DNA from: Vreelandella hamiltonii
GTDB taxonomy: Bacteria > Pseudomonadota > Gammaproteobacteria > Pseudomonadales > Halomonadaceae
DNA: 64,000 nucleotides
Assembly: GCF_014651775.1 (NCBI RefSeq)
Contig: NZ_BMXN01000005.1
Location: 168,711 to 232,710, forward strand
Reading direction: 5' to 3'
This document shows, piece after piece, positions 46,787-54,348 of the stretch; the first letter of the stretch is position 1, and each line of letters begins with the position of its first letter. Made by a program: the position numbers and the translations under genes. The notes under the pieces were generated by a model. It had not been told where the DNA came from. It did not search any database and was given only the letters and a program-made list of their open reading frames with translations.

Positions 46787-47839
46787 CTATCGGGCCTGCA
46801 CGTATAACGCTTTCCCGTCGAGCGCCTGCACTGCGTGTGACCGTTCAGACATATAACGGTAGCGCCACCAGGCCCACCCCAGACCCAGGCACAACAGCAC
46901 GGCGCCAGCGGTATGCAGCAACGCCAGCCACAACGGCAGCCAGAGCAACACATTGGCAACACCCAACCCTGCCTGTAACACATACAGCAACACGACCATG
47001 GACAAGGCACCCACGACCTCACTCTGGCGGCGATGGCGGCACCAGAGCGCCAACAGCACGATACCCAGCAGCAACGCACCTAAACGGTGTACCACGTGAA
47101 TGGCAGTGCGCGCATCGGCATGCAGTTGACCATGCAAATAATTGGGGCCCACGGTCTGGGTCAGATGAAACCCTTCGCTCAAATCCATTTCAGGCCACCA
47201 CTGGGTGTTGCAGGTGGGAAACCCTTGGCACGCAATGCCGGCATAATTGCTCGTTACCCAGCCCCCCAGTGCCAATTGCAGCACCAGCGCCACCCCAGCC
47301 AGCAGCCAAAGCAGGCTTGGCTTTCGGGGAGACGCCAACACCCCTTTTGCCGACCGCCGGATACGCAGATGAAGCCAGAAAAACAGCATCAACACACTCA
47401 GCCCGCCCAACAAGTGCAGCGTGACCACCTGTGGCCAGAGCTTCAAGGTCACGGTAAATGCGCCAAACGCGCCTTGGATGAGGATCACTACCAGTAGCGC
47501 GACGCTTACCTTCCACGGGTAGCCTTCTCGGCGCCTCAATGGCCACCCCAGAAGCAGCGTTCCGATCACCAGCAGCCCGAGAAAACTGGCGACATAGCGG
47601 TGCCCCATCTCGACCCAGGCCTTGAACGGGTCGAGCGGCACATCCGGATGACGCAGTGCCGCATGCTCGCTATCAGGCACCAGCAATCGCCCATAGCAAC
47701 CAGGCCAATCGGGGCACCCTAGCCCAGCATCCACCAAGCGAGTCCAAGCCCCCACCAGAATGACCAGCATCGTCAATAGCGTGCCTGCCAGGCTCAACGC
47801 TACCAGCAGGCGCAAACGGTGCTTATCGGAATGAATCAT
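46787..47839 (-). CDS. ctaA: Heme A synthase
   Basis: A 350-residue eight-helix protein oxidising heme O to heme A. Heme-ligand histidines occur in HRYVASFLG, HLLGGLS, HVVHRLGA and LLHTAGA. A cysteine pair in GLGCPDWPGCYGR and another in GIACQGFPTCN are typical of CtaA. I start at the ATG at 47839, with AAGGA six bases upstream, rather than at the adjacent GTG. Confidence 0.94.
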   Translation of the reverse strand: MIHSDKHRLRLLVALSLAGTLLTMLVILVGAWTRLVDAGLGCPDWPGCYGRLLVPDSEHAALRHPDVPLDPFKAWVEMGHRYVASFLGLLVIGTLLLGWPLRRREGYPWKVSVALLVVILIQGAFGAFTVTLKLWPQVVTLHLLGGLSVLMLFFWLHLRIRRSAKGVLASPRKPSLLWLLAGVALVLQLALGGWVTSNYAGIACQGFPTCNTQWWPEMDLSEGFHLTQTVGPNYLHGQLHADARTAIHVVHRLGALLLGIVLLALWCRHRRQSEVVGALSMVVLLYVLQAGLGVANVLLWLPLWLALLHTAGAVLLCLGLGWAWWRYRYMSERSHAVQALDGKALYVQAR

Positions 47840-47876
47840 CACGTGTCCTTACGGCTGTTCAGTCGCCGGGAGAAAA

Positions 47877-48380
47877 TTACAGAGCATTCACTTTGAACAA
47901 GTGCCTGATATCTTTGAGCATGTCTGACGCAGTGGCCGTTGTGTGATAGGCCAGCGCTGGGCGGCCTGCGGGGTCCAGCACCCAGACTCGTTGCTCACCA
48001 CGCCAAGTGGGCAAGGTGTGCCATGTCGTAGCCGCCTCCCCAGGCAATATCTGCAAGTCGCCGCCTATCCTGATGCGTTGCAAGCGCCCTGCCTCCCGTC
48101 CGAGCGCGCGGTGCAAACGCCACAGTTCATCCTGTCTTGCTTCACAGGGCTCCACGCACTCGAACACCAGCATCCACTGCTCACCAGGCTCAAGTCTAGA
48201 CGTTAGTGGCCACTCCTCCAGTGGTGGCGCAGTCACGGAAATATCGCCATGAGCGGTGTAATGGGAAGGTATACCGATGCGCCATGTCACCATGACCCAT
48301 GCGATCACCACCGGCGCGGCAAACGCAACGAACAGTAACATCAGGATAAGACGAGGAAAACGCTTTGCGCTGGAGGACAT
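47877..48380 (-). CDS. Hypothetical cytochrome-oxidase-cluster membrane protein
   Basis: A 167-residue protein with one N-terminal membrane helix (about 10-30) and a periplasmic domain (WMLVFECVEPCEARQDELWRLHRALG and WVLDPAGRPALAYH as sub-segments). The CVEPC pair and thioredoxin-like order suggest kinship with SCO-like copper/assembly proteins, but the usual CxxxC-H set is not complete, so I leave it unnamed. The gene lies between SURF1 and ctaA, as in Pseudomonas, with AGGAG in the SURF1 tail. Assembly role inferred from context. Confidence 0.8.
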   Translation of the reverse strand: MSSSAKRFPRLILMLLFVAFAAPVVIAWVMVTWRIGIPSHYTAHGDISVTAPPLEEWPLTSRLEPGEQWMLVFECVEPCEARQDELWRLHRALGREAGRLQRIRIGGDLQILPGEAATTWHTLPTWRGEQRVWVLDPAGRPALAYHTTATASDMLKDIRHLFKVNAL

Positions 48381-48384
48381 CGGG

Positions 48385-49089
48385 TTAACTCCTGATTCTC
48401 GCGACCCGAGGGTCATTCATGAGGCGGTGGCCCCCGATCAGCATTACCGCCAGAGCCGCCAACGCCAGGCCCCACCACTGAAACGCATAAGCCTGATGAC
48501 GAGCCGGTGGCACGACATTGGCTTCCCACCAGGGGATCAAGACACCATCGCCCTCCTGAGCATGCACCCATCCGGCAAAACGGAACTCGCCAAGTGCGGA
48601 CGTCCAGGGAGCCAGGTCGAGCCGTTGCAGCCTCACCCCTTCCAGATTATTGCCATAGACGAGACCATCCGAATGCGCCACCTGCCACTCGCCGATGACC
48701 TGCACCAGGCCTGCTGGTGTCGCCGAAACCGGTGGCTCTCGGCTGCTGCCGGTTTCCATGAACCCACGTTGAATCAGCCAGAGCTGACCATGTTCGTCAC
48801 GCAAGGGGGTCAGCACGGCAACGCCCAGGCGGCCATTGAGGATACGGTTATCGAGATAGAGCGTGTTCGCCGCCAGATATTCGCCCTGCAGGCGCAACGT
48901 GGCGCCCTCGACTGGCTCACTGACCGGTGACACCAGGGAGGGGGCTGCGGCACGCTGGTCAAGCGATCGCTGCTTGTCAGCAGCACGCTCCCACTGCCAT
49001 AGTCCTAACAGCACACCAGCAACGACCACCACGGTCCAAAAACAACCCCATACACATAACCGCAAGGTAACACGGGAGCGTCGACGCAT
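48385..49089 (-). CDS. SURF1 family cytochrome oxidase assembly protein
   Basis: A 234-residue protein with two membrane helices (about 11-30 and 208-226) flanking a periplasmic domain. The family motif GxWQxxRxxxK appears as GLWQWERAADKQ after the first helix, and YLDNRILNGRLGVAVLTPL is a typical core segment. SURF1 aids heme A insertion in the oxidase. The only reasonable start is the ATG at 49089, which shares two bases with the ATG of the opposite-strand gene. Confidence 0.92.
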   Translation of the reverse strand: MRRRSRVTLRLCVWGCFWTVVVVAGVLLGLWQWERAADKQRSLDQRAAAPSLVSPVSEPVEGATLRLQGEYLAANTLYLDNRILNGRLGVAVLTPLRDEHGQLWLIQRGFMETGSSREPPVSATPAGLVQVIGEWQVAHSDGLVYGNNLEGVRLQRLDLAPWTSALGEFRFAGWVHAQEGDGVLIPWWEANVVPPARHQAYAFQWWGLALAALAVMLIGGHRLMNDPRVARIRS

Positions 49090-49279
49090 GGCACTCAAGC
49101 TACTGATCGCATTGGTATTCATAGGCATGGTGGCCAGCCTCGCCGCAGGTGCTGGTTTTTTATTGCGAGACCACGGCGCTTCACGGCGCCTTCTGACCTC
49201 GCTGAAGTGGCGTGTCGGCCTGGGCTGTCTGCTCATGGCATTGCTCATTTTTGGCTTCTGGTCCGGCGAACTGGGCTGA
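49088..49279 (+). CDS. DUF2909 twin-transmembrane protein
   Basis: A 63-residue protein with two helices (about 3-24 and 40-58), typical of the DUF2909 proteins found inside oxidase clusters. GGGAG lies nine bases before its ATG. It is convergent with coxC (stops four bases apart) and divergent from SURF1, with the start codons overlapping. Function unknown; the position suggests a link to oxidase assembly. Confidence 0.85.
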   Translation: MALKLLIALVFIGMVASLAAGAGFLLRDHGASRRLLTSLKWRVGLGCLLMALLIFGFWSGELG

Positions 49280-49283
49280 CGCA

Positions 49284-50144
49284 TTAAAGCACATAGACAA
49301 AGATGAACAGCCCTACCCACACCACATCGACAAAATGCCAATACCAGCACGAAGCTTCGAAACCAAAATGCTGCTCATTGGCGAAATGTCCCTTGATGAT
49401 TCTGACCAGCATGGTGGCCAGAATCAGTGTGCCAATGATCACGTGTAGACCATGAAAGCCCGTGAGAATGAAAAAAGTCGCGCCAAAGATACCGGCTTCC
49501 AGGGTAATCCCGTAATGGTGGTAGGCTTCGTAGTACTCGACCCCCTGAATGACGATGAAGCAAATGCCCAGACCGACCGTTGCCGCCAGCCAATTCCGAC
49601 ATGTTGCTCGATAACCCAGCTTGAGCGCTTCATGAGCGACCGTCAGGGTGATGCTCGATGTGACCAGCAGCAACGTATTCACCAGCGGCAACTGCCATGG
49701 GCTCAGCACGCCATGGGGCCCTGACACGGCAGCATCAGGAGGGTTCAACAGCGGCCACTCGGGAATGAAACCAGGCCATAGCAGCGCCGATACACCTTTG
49801 GCACCCTCACCGCCCAACCACGGAAGCGCAAACGTTCGGACATAGAAAAGCGCCCCGAAGAAAGCTGCAAAGAACATCACTTCCGAAAAAATGAACCACC
49901 CCATCCCCCAGCGAAACGAGCGATCCATCTGGGCATCGTACAAACCGCCCATCGACTCATGCACGACATCTCGGAACCAGAGACCCATGACCGCCACCAC
50001 GGCCACCAATCCAACCGCCAAGACTGGCATACCGGTGCCATAGACCAGCTGAATACCGGCACCGATCATCATCACACCCAGCGCAATCGAGCCCAATACT
50101 GGCCACCGGCTGGTCGCAGGTACGTAATAGCTGCCGCTGCTCAT
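49284..50144 (-). CDS. ctaE: Cytochrome c oxidase subunit III
   Basis: A 286-residue seven-helix protein. The core segments of COX3 are present: RDVVHESMGGLYDAQMDRSF, WGMGWFIFSEVMFFAAFFG and the C-terminal FHGLHVIIGTL and YWHFVDVVWVGLFIFVY. It stabilises proton uptake by subunit I. Its ATG overlaps the ctaG stop (ATGA). Confidence 0.96.
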   Translation of the reverse strand: MSSGSYYVPATSRWPVLGSIALGVMMIGAGIQLVYGTGMPVLAVGLVAVVAVMGLWFRDVVHESMGGLYDAQMDRSFRWGMGWFIFSEVMFFAAFFGALFYVRTFALPWLGGEGAKGVSALLWPGFIPEWPLLNPPDAAVSGPHGVLSPWQLPLVNTLLLVTSSITLTVAHEALKLGYRATCRNWLAATVGLGICFIVIQGVEYYEAYHHYGITLEAGIFGATFFILTGFHGLHVIIGTLILATMLVRIIKGHFANEQHFGFEASCWYWHFVDVVWVGLFIFVYVL

Positions 50145-50725
50145 ATGCTGCCTCCTGAGGCATTGTCATAAGGGTCACTCAGTGCGACGTGATGAACGGG
50201 ATAGAGGGTGTACACCAGCGTAATCGTATTGATGTCCGCTGGCAGATCCCGGGCGAGTTGAAATACCAGCGGTATGGTCAGCCGTTCCTGGCCTTGCAAC
50301 TGCTGCTCTTGAAAGCAGAAACAGCTGACCTTGCGAAGGTGTGTCGTGGCGTTGGAAGGCGATACGCTAGGCACGGCACGCCCCCAGCTCTGGGCTTGGC
50401 TATTATTGGTGAACGTGAAATCGACCTCGGCAGTTTGCCCGGGATGCACGCGCATCTGGCGCGTGGCAACACTCATCTGCCAGGGCAACCCCGCGCTGCC
50501 ACGAGTAATGAACTGGACCGTGATGAAACGCGACGTGTCCACCTCTTCGTGAACGATGGCCTGGGCGGTCGTATCCACCTTGCCATTCAGCCCTGTGATA
50601 CGGCAGAAAACGTCGTAAAGCGGGACCAAGGCAAAGGCGAAGGCAAACATCCCCACCAGTACTGCCGTGGTGCGAATGACCGTACGCCGAACGGCTACCG
50701 TTTGCTCTGCACTGCTGATGGCCAT
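50141..50725 (-). CDS. ctaG: Cytochrome c oxidase assembly protein CtaG/Cox11
   Basis: A 194-residue copper chaperone with one N-terminal membrane anchor and an immunoglobulin-like periplasmic domain. The copper-binding CFCF motif is in KVSCFCFQEQQL (about residue 130). It inserts CuB into subunit I. It lies between coxA (28 bp upstream) and the subunit III gene (4-bp overlap). Confidence 0.95.
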   Translation of the reverse strand: MAISSAEQTVAVRRTVIRTTAVLVGMFAFAFALVPLYDVFCRITGLNGKVDTTAQAIVHEEVDTSRFITVQFITRGSAGLPWQMSVATRQMRVHPGQTAEVDFTFTNNSQAQSWGRAVPSVSPSNATTHLRKVSCFCFQEQQLQGQERLTIPLVFQLARDLPADINTITLVYTLYPVHHVALSDPYDNASGGSI

Positions 50726-50753
50726 CTTGGAGCCCTCCCCCGACTACGCATGA

Positions 50754-52412
50754 CTAATCATGTGCCTGATGGCGTTGAAAGACAGGTGGCGTCTCAAAGG
50801 TATGCAGTGGCGCCGGGCTAGGCACACTCCATTCCAGATCTTCAGCCCCTTCCCAAGCCTTGGCCGGTGCTTTTTTACCCCCCTTGACACACAGTACGAC
50901 GACCAGCACGAACAGCAGTTGAGAGAAACCGAAGAAGAACGCGCCGATGCTGGACAGCAGGTTGAAGTCGGCGAACTGCAGCGCATAGTCGGGAATCCGT
51001 CTGGGCATGCCCGCCAGCCCGGCAAAATGCATGGGGAAAAAGGTCAGGTTGACCCCAATGATCGAGCACCAGAAATGGCACTGAGCCAAACGCTCGTTGG
51101 GATAGTGGCCGGTCCATTTGGGCAGCCAGTAGTACACGCCTGCCATGATGGCAAAGATGGCCCCCGGCACGAGCACATAGTGAAAATGAGCGACCACGAA
51201 GTACGTGTCATGGTATTGAAAGTCGGCCGGTGCAATGGCCAGCATCAGCCCGGAAAAACCACCGATGGTGAACAGCACCACGAATGCCAGTGCAAACAGC
51301 ATGGGTGGCTCGAAGCTGATGGAGCCTCGAAATAGCGTGGTTACCCAATTGAATACCTTCACGCCGGTTGGCACGGCGATCAGCATGGTGGTGTACATGA
51401 AGAAGAGCTCTGCCGCCAACGGCAAGCCCACCACGAACATGTGGTGCGCCCATACCAGAAACGACAGCAGCGCAATGGCTCCCGTGGCATACACCATGGA
51501 GGCATAGCCAAACAGACGCTTGCGCGCAAAGGTTGGAATGATCGCCGACACGATACCGAAGGCTGGCAGAATCATGATGTAGACCTCGGGGTGCCCAAAG
51601 AACCAGAACAGGTGTTGGAACAGCACCGGGTCACCGCCCCCCGAGGCATCGAAGAAGCTGGTTCCGAAATTGATATCCATGAGCATCATGGTAATCACCC
51701 CCGCCAGCACGGGCATGACGGCAATCAGAAGAAAAGCGGTAATGAGCCATGTCCAGACGAACAGCGGCATGTCCATCATGCGCATACCGGGGGCACGCAT
51801 GTTGAGGATGGTGGCGATGATGTTGATCGCCCCCAGAATGGAGCTGATACCGGCGATGTGCAGGGCCAGGATGAAGAAGGTCGTGGAGGGTGGCGCGTAG
51901 GTAGTGGACAAGGGCGCATAGAAGGTCCAGCCAAAATTGGGCCCGCCGCCCGGCATGAACAGTGTTGAAAGCAGGAGCGTGAAGGCGACGGGCAGCAGCC
52001 AGAAGCTGAAGTTGTTGAGCCGAGGAAGCGCCATGTCAGGCGCTCCAATCTGTAGCGGGATCATCCAGTTGGCCAGTCCCGTGAAGGCAGGCATGACGGC
52101 TGCGAACACCATGATCAAGCCATGCATGGTGGTCATCTGATTGAAGAACTCGGGCTGTACCAGCTGCAGTCCTGGTTGAAAAAGCTCTGCCCTGACCACC
52201 AGTGCAAAGATGCCCCCAATGAAGAACATGGTCAGCGAGAAGATCAGATAGAGCGTACCGATCTCCTTGTGATTGGTGGTCAATAGCCAGCGCATGAGTC
52301 CTTTCGGGTGATGCGCATGCTCATGGTGGGCAGAACCGGCGCTGGCATGAGTGCCAGCGTGAGTGGTAGAGCTATGCTGCAACGGATGCTGAGGGGGTAG
52401 TTGGGGCGCCAT
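50754..52412 (-). CDS. ctaD: Cytochrome c oxidase subunit I
   Basis: A 552-residue heme-copper oxidase catalytic subunit, A1 type. The CuB/Tyr crosslink motif [17 protein letters not shown] carries the His, Glu and Tyr. The other CuB ligands are in VWAHHMF and the heme ligands in HFHYVL (helix X) and TTMHGLIM (helix II). D-channel NMRAPGM is present. The histidine-rich first 35 residues are a variable cytoplasmic tail. It reduces oxygen and pumps protons at the inner membrane. Confidence 0.97.
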   Translation of the reverse strand: MAPQLPPQHPLQHSSTTHAGTHASAGSAHHEHAHHPKGLMRWLLTTNHKEIGTLYLIFSLTMFFIGGIFALVVRAELFQPGLQLVQPEFFNQMTTMHGLIMVFAAVMPAFTGLANWMIPLQIGAPDMALPRLNNFSFWLLPVAFTLLLSTLFMPGGGPNFGWTFYAPLSTTYAPPSTTFFILALHIAGISSILGAINIIATILNMRAPGMRMMDMPLFVWTWLITAFLLIAVMPVLAGVITMMLMDINFGTSFFDASGGGDPVLFQHLFWFFGHPEVYIMILPAFGIVSAIIPTFARKRLFGYASMVYATGAIALLSFLVWAHHMFVVGLPLAAELFFMYTTMLIAVPTGVKVFNWVTTLFRGSISFEPPMLFALAFVVLFTIGGFSGLMLAIAPADFQYHDTYFVVAHFHYVLVPGAIFAIMAGVYYWLPKWTGHYPNERLAQCHFWCSIIGVNLTFFPMHFAGLAGMPRRIPDYALQFADFNLLSSIGAFFFGFSQLLFVLVVVLCVKGGKKAPAKAWEGAEDLEWSVPSPAPLHTFETPPVFQRHQAHD

Positions 52413-52457
52413 GAGCTTCTCCGCCTGCTTTTCGTTGTTATGGGTAAAAACGTGGAG

Positions 52458-53576
52458 TTATTGGGCTATCAGCTCAGCAATGGCTGCAGGCTGTACCGTT
52501 TCACCCGTGTCATTTCCCCAGGCATTGCGGGTATAGGTGACCACTGCGGCAATTTCAACGGGGTTCAGAGTTGCCCGGAAGGCAGGCATCGCCGCGCCAG
52601 AGACCCCATTGACGATCCTGTCGATATGCCAATCCAGGTCTTCGATCAACTGATCATTACCGGCCAATGCAGGGAAGGCCGGCATCGCCCCTTGCCCTTC
52701 GGCTTGATGGCAAGAAGAACAGATGGCGCGGTACACCGCTTCCCCTCTGGCCATCAGTTCCTCCATTTCCCATTCACGGTCGACGCCCATGGCCTCCTGC
52801 TCGGCCGCTTCACGCCGCTCTACCAGCCAGGCATCGAATTCCTCTTCTTCCATGGCATGTACCACGACAGGCATGAAGCCATGATTGACACCACAGAGTT
52901 CGGCACACTGTCCGCGATAAATACCGGGTGTATTGATCTGCACCCAGTTTTCATTGATGAAGCCGGGAATCGTGTCCTGCTTGACCGCCAGCTCGGGCAC
53001 CCACCAGGAGTGGATGACATCGTCTGAGGTCATCAGAAAGCGCACTTTGCGATTGATTGGCAAGACCAGGGGTTCGTCCACGTCGAGCAGATAGTGCTCT
53101 CCTCGCTCCTCCTGCCCGCGGATCTGCTCCCAAGGGGTGCTCATGTTGGAGTTGAAGGCAACGTCTTCGCCCAGGTATTCGTAGCGCCAGCGCCACTGCT
53201 GGCCGGTGATCATCACATCCAGGTCGGCTTCCGAGGCGTCATACATGTTCTTGAGCGTAGCGGTGGCGGGAATCGCCATACCGACCAGAATCAGCACGGG
53301 AATGGCCGTCCACAACACTTCCACCGTGGTGTGCTCGTGGAAATGGGCTGCTTTGGCTCCCTTGGCGTGGCGATAGCGAAACAGCGAGTAGAACATGACG
53401 CCAAACACCACGACGCCAATGACGACGCAGATCCAAAAAATGGTCATATGCAGATTGAAGATATCACGGCTGACGTCCGTGACACCCACCGGCATATTCC
53501 AACTATTGGCCGACGCCGCTGACGCGACGGCAAGACTCGATGAGGGAAGTAGTAGCCATCGCCACACTGGGGGCAT
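52458..53576 (-). CDS. ctaC: Cytochrome c oxidase subunit II fused to a cytochrome c domain (caa3 type)
   Basis: A 372-residue subunit: signal peptide, two helices (about 40-62 and 83-103), CuA domain with CAELCGVNHGFM (C, C, H and M ligands) and, from about residue 275, a c-type heme domain with CSSCH and the distal methionine in AAMPAF. The fusion makes it a caa3-type subunit accepting electrons at its own heme. The ATG at 53576 follows a perfect AAAGGAGG. First gene of coxB-coxA-ctaG-coxC. Confidence 0.96.
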   Translation of the reverse strand: MPPVWRWLLLPSSSLAVASAASANSWNMPVGVTDVSRDIFNLHMTIFWICVVIGVVVFGVMFYSLFRYRHAKGAKAAHFHEHTTVEVLWTAIPVLILVGMAIPATATLKNMYDASEADLDVMITGQQWRWRYEYLGEDVAFNSNMSTPWEQIRGQEERGEHYLLDVDEPLVLPINRKVRFLMTSDDVIHSWWVPELAVKQDTIPGFINENWVQINTPGIYRGQCAELCGVNHGFMPVVVHAMEEEEFDAWLVERREAAEQEAMGVDREWEMEELMARGEAVYRAICSSCHQAEGQGAMPAFPALAGNDQLIEDLDWHIDRIVNGVSGAAMPAFRATLNPVEIAAVVTYTRNAWGNDTGETVQPAAIAELIAQ

Positions 53577-53667
53577 AGAAACCTCCTTTATTATTGTTGT
53601 TCTCGCCATGCTTTTATTAAAGCAGGATTAAGACGTCAATCTCAGTATAGAAAACAAATGCCATTCG

Positions 53668-53686
53668 TCACGCAAACCTTGCGTGA
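53668..53686. promoter_or_regulatory. Palindrome TCACGCAA-N3-TTGCGTGA upstream of the oxidase operon
   Basis: Perfect 8-bp arms with a 3-nt centre, about 92 bp before the subunit II start and 14 bp after the DUF2970 stop. It lacks a T-run on the minus strand, so an operator is as likely as a terminator. Confidence 0.4.
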
Positions 53687-53700
53687 TTTGCCTCAACGTT

Positions 53701-53874
53701 TCATCCGGCGACCCACTTGGCCAACCAGGCAATCGCCAGTACGAACAGGAGCGTGACGACGACCCCCGTCACAATGAACGCCGCAGGTCGCTCGCTGGAG
53801 AAGTCCTGCCTGCGCTGCCGATCATTCTGCACCCCGATCAGGGCTGCCAGTACCGACTTCAAGACTGACCACAT
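53701..53874 (-). CDS. DUF2970 family small membrane protein
   Basis: A 57-residue protein, MWSVLKSVLAALIGVQND..., with a short amphipathic start, a charged stretch (RQRRQDFSSERP) and one C-terminal helix (about 34-55). This is the DUF2970 pattern, commonly encoded near cytochrome oxidase genes. GGAGG lies upstream of the ATG at 53874; the longer frame to 54000 has no support. Function unknown. Confidence 0.8.
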   Translation of the reverse strand: MWSVLKSVLAALIGVQNDRQRRQDFSSERPAAFIVTGVVVTLLFVLAIAWLAKWVAG

Positions 53875-54114
53875 GTCCCCTCCCCACCTTCTGCACTCAA
53901 CCGCCTGGGCGTCTTCCTGGCGCCCTTTTACAAGGACACCTGACTGATATCCCAGCATAGACACAAGGTGAACATGCCCGCCACCGACCATCATCTCCAT
54001 TGCTGCATCGACACCATTGAAATTAGCTTGCGAGCAGTGGCGGTGCGCTTCACACTACGCAGCACTCGTCGTCACCCTTTTTCATGAGCATGTGCCATTT
54101 TCAGGGAGCTTTTC

Positions 54115-54327
54115 ATGCCCAAGCGTCGTATCACGCTGTCTGGTTTCGTTTTTATTCTTGGTCTGTCGAGCCTGGCGGGCTGTACCACTTACACATGGCC
54201 GGATGGCTCTCAGGAAACGGTCTTTGGGGTGGTTTCCGAAGATGAGAACAAGCGTTACGAAGAACCTCGCGCGGACGGCGTACGCTATCAACGCCCTGGA
54301 GAAGTACCGGAACCTGCACAAGAGTAA
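54115..54327 (+). CDS. Small lipoprotein of unknown function
   Basis: A 70-residue protein with a signal peptide ending in LAGC (cysteine about 22) followed by a 48-residue polar, acidic mature part (TTYTWPDGSQETVFG...). GGGAG precedes the ATG. I do not recognise a family; it resembles many small outer-membrane lipoproteins. Transcribed alone, convergent with hrpB, 21 bp between the stops. Confidence 0.7.
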   Translation: MPKRRITLSGFVFILGLSSLAGCTTYTWPDGSQETVFGVVSEDENKRYEEPRADGVRYQRPGEVPEPAQE

Positions 54328-54348
54328 AGAGCACGCTTTGACTGACCT

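Noticed and set aside
49090..49350. N-terminal extension of SURF1 opposite the DUF2909 gene
   Set aside because: It is low-complexity and basic, antisense to a recognisable DUF2909 protein, and SURF1 proteins begin just before the first helix.
53875..54114. 240-bp gap between the DUF2970 gene and the small lipoprotein gene
   Set aside because: Open frames here (for example the extension of the DUF2970 frame to 54000) show no start signal or family; no repeat or RNA feature recognised.
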